This document shows, one piece after another, positions 1-5,483 of a DNA stretch of 5,483 nt (position 1 is its first letter; every line of letters begins with the position of its first letter). The notes beneath the pieces are model-generated. The model had not been told where the DNA came from. It ran no database searches and saw only the letters and a list, made by a program, of their open reading frames with translations. The stretch comes from JANRKG01 sp033763635 (lineage in GTDB: Bacteria; Cyanobacteriota; Cyanobacteriia; GCF-001939115). The stretch is from positions 1 to 5,483 of the forward strand of contig JANRKG010000162.1 of assembly GCA_033763635.1 (NCBI GenBank), given 5' to 3'. A program made the translations under genes and the position numbers.

Positions 1-600
1 CTGACGACTCTACAGGATGACCATGTGGACATCAAAGGGCAGAAAATCCGGTTTCAATTTCGGGGCAAGAGTGGGGTTGAACACGATATTGAAGTGAACG
101 ATCGCCGTCTGGCAAAAATCGTCAAGCGCTGTCAGGATCTCCCTGGTCAGGATCTGTTTCAATATCTGGATGATCAGGGTCAGCACCAGACGATCGGTTC
201 CGGGGATGTGAATGACTACCTGAGAGAGATTGCCGAGCAGGATTTCACAGCGAAGGACTTCCGAACCTGGGCAGGAACCCTCCTGGCAGCGCTAGAACTG
301 GAAGCGATGGGGTGCCCCACCTCGGATACTCAGACTAAAAAACACATCGTCCAGGCGATCAAAAACGTCGCGCAACACCTGGGAAACCGCCCTGCCACCT
401 GTCGCAAATACTATATTCACCCAGCCGTTTTAGATGCCTGTACGGATGCGTCCCTGTATCAAGTGATGGCAGAACGGAATCGATTACACAAGGTCGATAA
501 TCCCTACGGCCTTCGACCTGAAGAACGGGCAGTCGTTGCAATCTTAGAGGAACAACTCAAGCAACAAGTGATTTGTCAGCAGGAAAAGCTGGCTGGCTGA
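1..600 (+). CDS. DNA topoisomerase IB, C-terminal part (5' end outside window)
   Basis: Type IB topoisomerases relax supercoils by nicking one strand through a 3'-phosphotyrosine intermediate. The reading frame is open from base 1, so the GTG at 25 is internal and the gene starts upstream; 199 residues are visible. Catalytic positions of the poxvirus/bacterial family can be placed by motif. FRGKSG carries the catalytic Lys (67-69), DFRTWAGT the second active-site Arg (262-264), AQHLGN the His (376-378), and KYYIHP the nucleophilic Tyr, most likely the second Tyr (412-414). The Arg of the N-terminal catalytic motif would lie upstream of the window. The motif order and the exact TAKDFRTWAGT block make the family call firm. 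The visible half looks intact and ends in TGA at 598-600. It converges with the SH3 gene. Only some cyanobacteria carry a type IB enzyme, as far as I recall, so it is probably accessory to the usual type IA and gyrase enzymes. Confidence 0.93.
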   Translation: MTTLQDDHVDIKGQKIRFQFRGKSGVEHDIEVNDRRLAKIVKRCQDLPGQDLFQYLDDQGQHQTIGSGDVNDYLREIAEQDFTAKDFRTWAGTLLAALELEAMGCPTSDTQTKKHIVQAIKNVAQHLGNRPATCRKYYIHPAVLDACTDASLYQVMAERNRLHKVDNPYGLRPEERAVVAILEEQLKQQVICQQEKLAG

Positions 601-601
601 G

Positions 602-651
602 GGTAGAAGCATTCTCACGAAAGGTCTTTCCTGCTTGAGAATGCTTCTACC
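602..651. repeat. Perfect 16-bp palindrome between convergent genes, possible bidirectional terminator
   Basis: Bases 602-617 (ggtagaagcattctca) are the exact reverse complement of 636-651, around an 18-base loop. The hairpin starts 2 bases after the topoisomerase stop and ends 18 bases before the stop of the opposing SH3 gene. It could end transcription from both sides, although neither side has a clear T tract. A further copy of cttctacc lies at 662-669, which suggests a dispersed palindromic repeat family rather than a dedicated terminator. The palindrome itself is certain; its role is inferred. Confidence 0.8.
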
Positions 652-669
652 GATCGGGGCACTTCTACC

Positions 670-1215
670 TTACAAAACTCGGATAAAGGTTCCGCGAATC
701 CAACCGACACTTCCAGACTTTGGAAACTTCACCCGATACCAGACAAATCCATCGGCCCCAGAAGCCTGTTCGAGAATTTCTACCCGATCCCCTACGACTC
801 CATATCCCATAATGCGAGAGGTCGTACTGGTTGACTCCCGCAAATTGATCTGAGCCTTCACATCATCTGCCCGCAAGATGCCCTCTTTCTTAACTGTTAT
901 CTCTCTGACAAAAGAGCCGCGAATCCAACCGACTGCACTAGAGCCAACAAACTTAACTCGATACCAGACAAATCCATCCGAGCCATTTGTTTGCTCTAGA
1001 ATCTGCACCTTATCCCCAACCAATCCATATCCCAGTAATGGGGAAGTTGCACTGGACGATTGCCGAAGATTGATCTGTGCTTTGGGATCATCCGCCCGCA
1101 AGACTCCATCCCGTGCCAAGACTGGAGCGATCGTCCCCAGCAACAGAATTCCGACGGTCGCAACACTTAACCCCATTTGTTGAGTCCAAGTCCGAGTAAA
1201 CATTTTGTAGCCCAT
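670..1215 (-). CDS. Secreted protein with two tandem SH3-like (SH3b) domains
   Basis: The gene encodes 181 residues with an N-terminal signal peptide. Basic residues near the start (K4, R8) precede a hydrophobic core (about 15-33), with a likely signal peptidase I site after VLA (34/35). The mature protein is almost entirely two bacterial SH3-like units, residues 37-105 and 112-180. Each has an INLR motif at its start, a GD-V-IL-Q strand, an FVWYRVKF block and a VGWIRG end. I count 48 identities in 69 aligned positions. Such domains are often found in periplasmic or cell-wall proteins that bind peptidoglycan or partner proteins, but no catalytic domain is attached, so the ligand is unknown. 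I chose the start at 1215 because AGGAGG lies 5 bases upstream. The frame stays open to an upstream ATG at 1284, but that one lacks such a site. It is transcribed divergently from the histidine kinase and convergently with the topoisomerase. It is probably exported to the periplasm or envelope. Confidence 0.87.
   Translation of the reverse strand: MGYKMFTRTWTQQMGLSVATVGILLLGTIAPVLARDGVLRADDPKAQINLRQSSSATSPLLGYGLVGDKVQILEQTNGSDGFVWYRVKFVGSSAVGWIRGSFVREITVKKEGILRADDVKAQINLRESTSTTSRIMGYGVVGDRVEILEQASGADGFVWYRVKFPKSGSVGWIRGTFIRVL
676..1107 (-). repeat. Internal tandem duplication of the SH3 unit (225-bp period)
   Basis: The two SH3 units are encoded by 901-1107 and 676-882, offset by exactly 225 bp (75 codons). 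Long identical DNA blocks remain: 17 bases at 692-708 and 917-933, and 20 bases at 734-753 and 959-978. Elsewhere the copies differ at many positions, so the duplication is not brand new, or it has been partly homogenised by gene conversion. A short linker (ITVKKE, residues 106-111) joins the units. Confidence 0.9.
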
Positions 1216-1220
1216 AGCAT

Positions 1221-1226
1221 CCTCCT
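1221..1226 (-). promoter_or_regulatory. Shine-Dalgarno site of the SH3 gene
   Basis: On the minus strand this reads AGGAGG, with 5 bases before the ATG at 1215-1213. It decides the start: the in-frame upstream ATG at 1284 lacks such a site, and the next internal ATG (1203) is too far away at 17 bases. Confidence 0.85.
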
Positions 1227-1388
1227 GGCGAAGTATTTCTCTATTTATTCTGTTTTCCATTCGAGAGTTACTACAAAATTGCAACCTGAATTCACAGATT
1301 TTCTTAAAAGTCCTTTGCGGAGTTCCTTTTCAAGGATTGATGCAAATCTTCACTGCTAGAAAACAGTGTGATACAGATGTTCGAATGT

Positions 1389-1416
1389 ATTATCATTTTT
1401 ATAAATAAAACCTCAA
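1389..1416 (-). promoter_or_regulatory. Candidate sigma-70-type promoter for the SH3 gene
   Basis: On the minus strand TTGAGG (1416-1411) is followed, after a 16-base spacer, by GATAAT (1394-1389). These match the consensus -35 at 4 of 6 positions and the -10 at 5 of 6. If used, the messenger would have a leader of roughly 165 bases. The region is so AT-rich that chance matches are expected, so the call is tentative. Confidence 0.3.
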
Positions 1417-1462
1417 AATGAAAATTATTAAGTGTTCAATTTTAAGAGCAGCGTTGTAGAGA

Positions 1463-1468
1463 TATAGT
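1463..1468 (+). promoter_or_regulatory. Candidate -10 element for the histidine kinase gene
   Basis: TATAGT matches the -10 consensus at 5 of 6 positions and lies 40 bases before the chosen ATG. No good -35 hexamer lies at the normal distance, so it would need an activator or be a chance match. Confidence 0.25.
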
Positions 1469-1508
1469 CTTATTACTAGCCTGGGCCAGCTATTCTCAGA
1501 AATTGCCG

Positions 1509-4500
1509 ATGAAGCGTTTAACGCGATCGCTCGCGGGTTTTAAGCGAGTGCCCCTCCAAGCCGTACTCGTTGTACCTTTTGTGGTGCAGATCTTTGCAGT
1601 GGTTGGGTTGACGGGCTGGCTATCTCTGAAGAATGGCCAGGCAGCGGTTAATGATGTAGCAGCCCAATTGCGGCAAGAAACGACAGCACGGATTCAGCAA
1701 AAGCTGACAGCGTATCTCGAAACGCCCCATCTGATCAATCAAATTAATGCCGATGCTCTGCGTCTAGGGCAATTAGACCTGAAAAATACAGCGCTTTTAG
1801 AACGGCACTTCTGGCATCAGATGCAATTATTCCCATCCGTGACTTCAGTTTTCTTAGGAACGGAAATGGGGGACTTTGTAGCGGTGGGGCTACCTGGCGA
1901 TGGCAAGGTTCTGAAGATTGGAGTCGTCAATCGAGAGACAGGGAATCGCTTTCATGTGTATGGCATTAATGCTCAGGGTCAACGAACTCGATTGGAAGAG
2001 GCAGGCCCACCCTACGATCCGCGCCAGCGTCCCTGGTATCAGTCAGCAGCGAAGACCCAACAACCAACCTGGAGCGAAATTTACACCGATTTTGCCGATC
2101 CGCGCCTGACCTTGACCGCAGGCCAGCCTTTTTACGATCCGGCAGGAAGACTGAAGGGAGTTCTGGCAACGGATTTACTGCTATCCCAGGTGGGGGACTT
2201 TCTCCGGAGTCTTAAAATTGGGCGATCGGGCCAGACCTTTATCATGGAGCGATCGGGTTTCTTGGTAGCGGGTTCCACAATGGAACAGCCTTTTCTGGTG
2301 AAAGGAAACCAGGCGGAGCGGATCGAGGCCGTCCACAGCACCAGTCCCCTGATCCAGGCCAGTGCCCGTTACCTGCGATCGGCTTTTGGCGACCTGCGCC
2401 AGATTGACCGCACCCAACAATTGAGTTTTGACCTCGATCGCCAGAAACAATTCCTTCAGGTCACTCCCCTCCGGGATGGACGCGGGTTGGATTGGCTGAT
2501 CGTCGTGGTGGTGCCCGAAACGGACTTCATGGAGCGGATTCAAGCAAACAATGAGATAACTGCTCTGCTCTGTCTGGCCTCCCTGATCGTGGCTTCGGTG
2601 GCAGGGTTTCTCACCTCTCGCTGGATTACTCGCCCCATTCTACGCCTGAGTGAAGCCGCTCGTCTTTTTTCAGAGGAACAGCAAGAACAGATTGTGTCCG
2701 TTAATCGGAGGGATGAACTGGGACAACTGGCCCGCACTTTCAATGAGATGCAGATGGCGATCGCCCGTGAACGTCGCCTCTTTATTGGAGGTCCAGTCGT
2801 AGTATTCCGCTGGTCTACGGAGCGCAACTGGGCGGTGGAATATGTTTCGCCCAACGTCACTCAGTTTGGATATCGCCCAGAGGATTTTACCAGTGGGCAG
2901 GTTTCCTATGCCAGCATTATCCATCCAGGAGATATCGCCCGCATTGCGGCTGAATTAGCAACCTATGAAGCCGATCGCGTCATCTCCTTTGAACAGGACT
3001 ATCGCATTTTTCGAGCCGATGGAACGGTGCGTTGGGTCTACGACTACACAGTCCCGGTTCGCAACAGCCAGGGGAAGGTGATCAGCCATGAAGGATATAT
3101 TCTTGACATTACAGAACGAAAACAAGCAGAAGAAGCCCTCCGCCAGAGTGAAGCCACAAATCGCGCCCTGATTGCGGCAATCCCAGACCTCCTGATTCGA
3201 GCCACCGGAGATGGGACGTACCTGGATATTGCCGGGTCCGATCGGGTTGCGCTTCAGAATGGGGGACGTTTTGCCGTTGGTAGCAATGTGCGCGATTCCC
3301 TACCCCTGAATCAGGCTGAGTTACGCATGCAGAAGATTTACCAGGCGTTGCAGACAGGCGAGATGCAGGTTTATGAGCAGCAGTTTACAGAGGGCGATCG
3401 TACCCGATTTGAAGAAGTGCGGGTGATTGTGATCCGGGATAATGAGGTCTTAATCATGGTTCGGGATATCACCGAACGCAAGGAGGCGGAAGTTCAGATT
3501 CGGGCCTCAGCGGAACGCGATCGTCTCCTGGCAGAGGTGGCAACCCGGATTCGTAATTCCCTGAACCTCAATCAAATTTTCAATACTACTGTCGTCGAGA
3601 TTCATCAGCTATTACAGGTGGATCGCGTCTACATTGGCTATATGGACGGGCTGCGCGGTCAAGTCGTAGCAGAATCTGTCGATCCAGACTGTCCTTCTGT
3701 GATTGGTTTTACCCCCAGCGATGAATTATTGCAGGAGTTGGAAAGCCTGTTTCAGGGAGGAGGGGTGCAGGTTATCAATGACATTTGGGAAGCGAACCTC
3801 TCTCCAATCAGAGCCAAAGCCTTTGCGGAACACCAAACCCGCTCTAGTTTGAGTGCGCCGATTCTGGTCAACGATCGCTTCTATGGGTTGCTGGTGGCCC
3901 AAACCTGCAAAAATCCGCGCAACTGGCAACCCTTTGAAATTGAACTCATTGAGCGACTGTCGATTCAAGTGACGATCGCCGTTCAACAGGCCCAACTATT
4001 CCAGCAAATTCAAACTTTGAATGTTGGATTAGAACGGCAGGTGGAAGAGCGCACTGCCCAATTGCGGCAGAAGATGGAAGAGCTACAGGATCTCTACCAA
4101 CGCCAGGATGAGTTTCTCCATGCGGTTTCCCATGATCTTCGCACGCCCCTCATGGGAATGTTGATGGTCCTTCGCAATTTGCAAAATCAAGCCGATGCCT
4201 CCGTGCCTGTTTCCCGCAACATCCTGGACCGGATGATTCAGAGTTGCGATCGGCAGTTGAATCTGATTAATTCCATCCTGGAAACTCACTACGGAGACGT
4301 GAAAGGAATTTCTCTACAGTGTGAGTGGGTGCATCTGGAGCATCTCATTCAGTCGATCGCAGCCGATATTGAATCCCTGCTGCACAAAAACCAGGCGACC
4401 CTCACTTGCAAAATCGCCCCTGGTCTACCCCTGATTGTGGCTGATCCCCTCCAACTTCGGCGAGTATTTGAAAACCTGTTGAGCAATGCCCTGAATCACA

Positions 4501-4817
4501 ATCCCCCTGGTTTGCACCTGACCATGCAGGCTCAAGTTGAAAACAGCATGGTTTACTGCGTGGTGGCAGATGATGGAGTTGGCATGAGCCAGGAGCAATC
4601 GGCCCAGTTGTTTGAACGGTACGTCCGGGGAAGCCGAGTCCGTTCTACCGGGGTTGGCTTAGGGTTATATCTGTGTCGTCAGATTATTACGGCTCATGGT
4701 GGCGAGATTGGTATCCAAAGTCCCCCCGGAAAAGGAGCAACTTTCTGGTTCACGTTGCCGATCGTCCCCTCTTCGCGAACGATCGTTGAGAATCAGACCA
4801 CTCCGGAACTGTGTTAG
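1509..4817 (+). CDS. Membrane multi-sensor histidine kinase (dCache-HAMP-PAS-PAS-GAF-HisKA-HATPase)
   Basis: This 1102-residue two-component sensor kinase should autophosphorylate on His and pass the phosphate to a response regulator not present here. Domains in order: TM1 (about 18-40); a periplasmic dCache sensor (about 43-350) with PYDPRQRPWY at 168-177; TM2 (about 352-372); HAMP (about 370-420); PAS1 (about 428-538, ending in DITERK); PAS2 (about 551-658, ending in DITERK); GAF (about 685-830); a coiled coil (about 829-866); HisKA with VSHDLRTPL, phospho-acceptor H875; and HATPase_c with N box NLLSNA (N989, N993), G1 box DDGVGM (1021-1026), F box LFERY and G2 box GVGLGL (1048-1053). All catalytic boxes look intact. 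There is no receiver domain and no adjacent regulator, so it is an orphan. In-frame TTG at 1503 is an alternative start; I prefer the ATG at 1509, but neither has a clear Shine-Dalgarno site. The dCache residues suggest amino-acid sensing and the GAF lacks a chromophore Cys; both points are inference. A terminator follows 88 bases downstream. Confidence 0.95.
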   Translation: MKRLTRSLAGFKRVPLQAVLVVPFVVQIFAVVGLTGWLSLKNGQAAVNDVAAQLRQETTARIQQKLTAYLETPHLINQINADALRLGQLDLKNTALLERHFWHQMQLFPSVTSVFLGTEMGDFVAVGLPGDGKVLKIGVVNRETGNRFHVYGINAQGQRTRLEEAGPPYDPRQRPWYQSAAKTQQPTWSEIYTDFADPRLTLTAGQPFYDPAGRLKGVLATDLLLSQVGDFLRSLKIGRSGQTFIMERSGFLVAGSTMEQPFLVKGNQAERIEAVHSTSPLIQASARYLRSAFGDLRQIDRTQQLSFDLDRQKQFLQVTPLRDGRGLDWLIVVVVPETDFMERIQANNEITALLCLASLIVASVAGFLTSRWITRPILRLSEAARLFSEEQQEQIVSVNRRDELGQLARTFNEMQMAIARERRLFIGGPVVVFRWSTERNWAVEYVSPNVTQFGYRPEDFTSGQVSYASIIHPGDIARIAAELATYEADRVISFEQDYRIFRADGTVRWVYDYTVPVRNSQGKVISHEGYILDITERKQAEEALRQSEATNRALIAAIPDLLIRATGDGTYLDIAGSDRVALQNGGRFAVGSNVRDSLPLNQAELRMQKIYQALQTGEMQVYEQQFTEGDRTRFEEVRVIVIRDNEVLIMVRDITERKEAEVQIRASAERDRLLAEVATRIRNSLNLNQIFNTTVVEIHQLLQVDRVYIGYMDGLRGQVVAESVDPDCPSVIGFTPSDELLQELESLFQGGGVQVINDIWEANLSPIRAKAFAEHQTRSSLSAPILVNDRFYGLLVAQTCKNPRNWQPFEIELIERLSIQVTIAVQQAQLFQQIQTLNVGLERQVEERTAQLRQKMEELQDLYQRQDEFLHAVSHDLRTPLMGMLMVLRNLQNQADASVPVSRNILDRMIQSCDRQLNLINSILETHYGDVKGISLQCEWVHLEHLIQSIAADIESLLHKNQATLTCKIAPGLPLIVADPLQLRRVFENLLSNALNHNPPGLHLTMQAQVENSMVYCVVADDGVGMSQEQSAQLFERYVRGSRVRSTGVGLGLYLCRQIITAHGGEIGIQSPPGKGATFWFTLPIVPSSRTIVENQTTPELC
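1523..1530. repeat. HIP1 octamer GCGATCGC
   Basis: This is a perfect copy of the highly iterated palindrome typical of many cyanobacterial genomes, within the first codons of the kinase gene. It supports the taxonomic assignment. Confidence 0.85.
2757..2764. repeat. HIP1 octamer GCGATCGC
   Basis: This is a second perfect copy, inside the kinase gene at the HAMP-PAS1 junction. Many partial CGATCG cores occur elsewhere in the window. Confidence 0.85.
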
Positions 4818-4904
4818 CGGTCAAAGAATTTAAGCGATTTGGCGCAAGACCCCAACGGTAGGCCAATGCAATACTAAAGAAGCATCAATCAATTGCACGC
4901 TTAT

Positions 4905-4937
4905 CCCGGTAGCTTAGCGGCCTGCCGGGAATTTTTT
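4905..4937 (+). terminator. Rho-independent terminator of the kinase gene
   Basis: Left arm cccggtag (4905-4912) pairs with ctgccggg (4922-4929) in an 8-bp stem with one G-U pair and a 9-base loop. Six T residues follow at 4932-4937 after two A bases. It lies 88 bases past the kinase stop and 55 bases before the next gene, so it separates the kinase from the DUF2470 gene. Confidence 0.82.
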
Positions 4938-4992
4938 ATGGAACTGTTAAAATATCCGTGAATGAATCTTTTCCCATAGTCAGGAGAGAAAG

Positions 4993-5280
4993 ATGGCGGA
5001 TGTTATAACCCCGGAAATTAGCGATCGTATTTGCAAGCACATGAACGAAGATCATGCAGATGCGGTCTTACTGTATGCCAAAGCATTGGGTGGGGTAACG
5101 GATGCTGCCAAAGCAACCCTGCTGGCGATCGACCCGGAAGGCATGGATTTGGTGGCGCGATCGGATGCTGGCACAGAAGCCCCTGTTCGCATTGCGTTCG
5201 ACCATACCTTACAAGACTCTGAAGACGCGCATCAAACGCTGATTGCAATGGTTAAACAGGCTAGAACGAAGAATGGGTGA
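4993..5280 (+). CDS. Stand-alone DUF2470 domain protein
   Basis: The product has 95 residues and consists of almost nothing but a DUF2470 domain. The family signature is clear: HMNEDHAD (16-23), Y28, then IDPEGMDL (46-53), and a basic C-terminal helix holding DAHQTLIAMVKQA (78-90). The same domain occurs at the C-terminus of HugZ-type haem-utilisation proteins and in the plant glutamyl-tRNA reductase binding protein, so a link to haem or tetrapyrrole metabolism is plausible. The biochemical role of the single-domain cyanobacterial form is, as far as I know, not established. It has no signal peptide or membrane segment and is probably cytoplasmic. The start is supported by AGGAG at 4982-4986, six bases before the ATG. 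The terminator upstream implies its own promoter. The last Gly codon and the stop are encoded within the first unit of a heptamer repeat array, so the C-terminus may have been set by the repeat. Confidence 0.9.
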   Translation: MADVITPEISDRICKHMNEDHADAVLLYAKALGGVTDAAKATLLAIDPEGMDLVARSDAGTEAPVRIAFDHTLQDSEDAHQTLIAMVKQARTKNG

Positions 5281-5302
5281 TGGGTAATCGGTGATGGGTA
5301 AG
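5275..5302 (+). repeat. Four tandem GGGTRAT heptamers overlapping a stop codon
   Basis: The units are gggtgat, gggtaat, cggtgat and gggtaag in strict 7-base steps. The 12-mer ggtgatgggtaa therefore recurs exactly at 5276 and 5290. The TGA stop of the DUF2470 gene (5278-5280) lies in unit one. It resembles the short tandemly repeated repetitive heptamers known from filamentous cyanobacteria, although the unit differs from the classic CCCCART type. Confidence 0.85.
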
Positions 5303-5344
5303 TGGCTCATGCATCATCTCTAAAGTCATCTTGAAAACTGATCT

Positions 5345-5365
5345 ATCACCCATTACCCATTCCCC
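5345..5365 (-). repeat. Three inverted GGGTRAT-type heptamers overlapping the opposing stop codon
   Basis: On the minus strand the units read ggggaat, gggtaat and gggtgat. The TAA stop of the pentapeptide-repeat gene (5355-5353) lies in the middle unit. Bases 5345-5359 can pair with 5281-5295 at 14 of 15 positions, giving a long hairpin with a 49-base loop that could act as a bidirectional terminator between the convergent genes. Confidence 0.83.
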
Positions 5366-5483
5366 TCCAAAACCGTCCCAATCAAACAAGCTCCAATCAA
5401 GACTACGCCCGCTAAATTGGCATCTTGCAACTCAGCGCAAAGAAGATTGGCACCCGTTAGATTCGCTCCTGCCAGGTTTGCGC
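5353..5483 (-). CDS. Pentapeptide-repeat protein, C-terminal end (5' part outside window)
   Basis: The visible 42 residues on the minus strand are eight consecutive pentapeptides followed by Asn-Gly and a TAA stop. The units read ANLAG, ANLTG, ANLLC, AELQD, ANLAG, VVLIG, ACLIG and TVLEG. The central position is Leu in all eight and the preceding small residue is usually Ala, which is the A(D/N)LXX pattern of a right-handed quadrilateral beta-helix. The first base pair of the fragment (5483-5482) belongs to a split codon, so the gene runs off the right edge and its full length and any other domains are unknown. Pentapeptide proteins are very numerous in cyanobacteria and mostly of unknown function, so none is assigned. 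The last three repeats are less regular, as expected near a coil end, and the terminal Asn-Gly is encoded by heptamer-repeat DNA. Confidence 0.88.
   Translation of the reverse strand, partial: ANLAGANLTGANLLCAELQDANLAGVVLIGACLIGTVLEGNG

Larger units (their letters stand above)
1216..1508. other. AT-rich divergent intergenic region
   Basis: This 293-bp spacer separates the divergent SH3 and kinase genes and is much richer in A and T than the coding parts, especially 1375-1445. It must hold the promoters of both genes. I see no convincing ORF, RNA gene or strong hairpin; the best stem is only 5 bp (cactg 1351-1355 with cagtg 1364-1368). Weak promoter candidates are listed separately. Confidence 0.7.

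Noticed and set aside
635..1183. Two plus-strand ORFs (635-853 and 878-1183) whose products resemble each other
   Set aside because: They are antisense to the two SH3 units. Their similarity simply mirrors the 225-bp duplication, and they have no ribosome binding site.
1177..1359. Plus-strand 60-codon ORF running into the divergent spacer
   Set aside because: It overlaps the signal-peptide region of the SH3 gene and its Shine-Dalgarno site, has no recognisable domain, and lies in promoter DNA.
2181..2543. Minus-strand 120-codon ORF inside the kinase gene
   Set aside because: It is a shadow frame of the dCache coding region with low-complexity, non-protein-like composition. Other short ORFs inside the kinase were dropped for the same reason.
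4867..4897. Six-base inverted repeat tgcaat/attgca downstream of the kinase
   Set aside because: A 6-bp AT-rich stem with a 19-base loop is expected by chance and has no flanking signal.
4904..4930. tRNA-like stretch (ggtagcttagcgg)
   Set aside because: It looks like a tRNA D-arm start, but there is no anticodon arm, T arm or acceptor partner; the bases form the terminator hairpin instead.
4948..4953. TAAAAT as a -10 element for the DUF2470 gene
   Set aside because: It matches the consensus at 5 of 6 positions, but the -35 position falls in the terminator stem (ccggga) with no match, so I could not support it as a promoter.
5275..5365. Short regular repeats as a possible CRISPR remnant
   Set aside because: The units are 7-base direct repeats with no spacers and appear in inverted orientation on the two sides, so they are a heptamer satellite, not a CRISPR array.

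Overview
The window looks like cyanobacterial chromosome. It carries two perfect copies of the HIP1 octamer GCGATCGC and many CGATCG cores. It also has a long multi-sensor histidine kinase of the PAS/GAF type common in filamentous cyanobacteria, a stand-alone DUF2470 protein and a pentapeptide-repeat protein. The species cannot be fixed from the sequence; a filamentous, Leptolyngbya-like or Oscillatoria-like organism is only a guess.

Layout, left to right. Positions 1-600 (+) are the C-terminal half of a type IB DNA topoisomerase with its active-site residues visible. A perfect 16-bp palindrome (602-651) separates it from a convergent gene at 670-1215 (-), which encodes a secreted protein made of two nearly identical SH3-like repeats. 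An AT-rich divergent spacer of about 290 bp (1216-1508) follows. The window is dominated by 1509-4817 (+), a 1102-residue membrane histidine kinase: TM, dCache sensor, TM, HAMP, PAS, PAS, GAF, coiled coil, HisKA, HATPase. A rho-independent terminator (4905-4937) ends that unit. A small DUF2470 gene (4993-5280, +) then runs towards the tail of a pentapeptide-repeat gene (5353-5483, -, cut by the window edge). Between and inside their 3' ends lie two inverted arrays of the heptamer GGGTRAT, which supply both stop codons.

The genes do not form an operon. There are two convergent junctions (topoisomerase/SH3 and DUF2470/pentapeptide), each marked by an inverted repeat, and one divergent junction (SH3/kinase). 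No response regulator is present, so the kinase is an orphan here and its output is unknown. I see no defence system, mobile-element gene, CRISPR array or RNA gene. The observations most worth a second look are the predicted amino-acid-binding signature in the kinase's dCache domain, its cyanobacteriochrome-like GAF domain without the chromophore cysteine, and the heptamer arrays that overlap the ends of two convergent genes.
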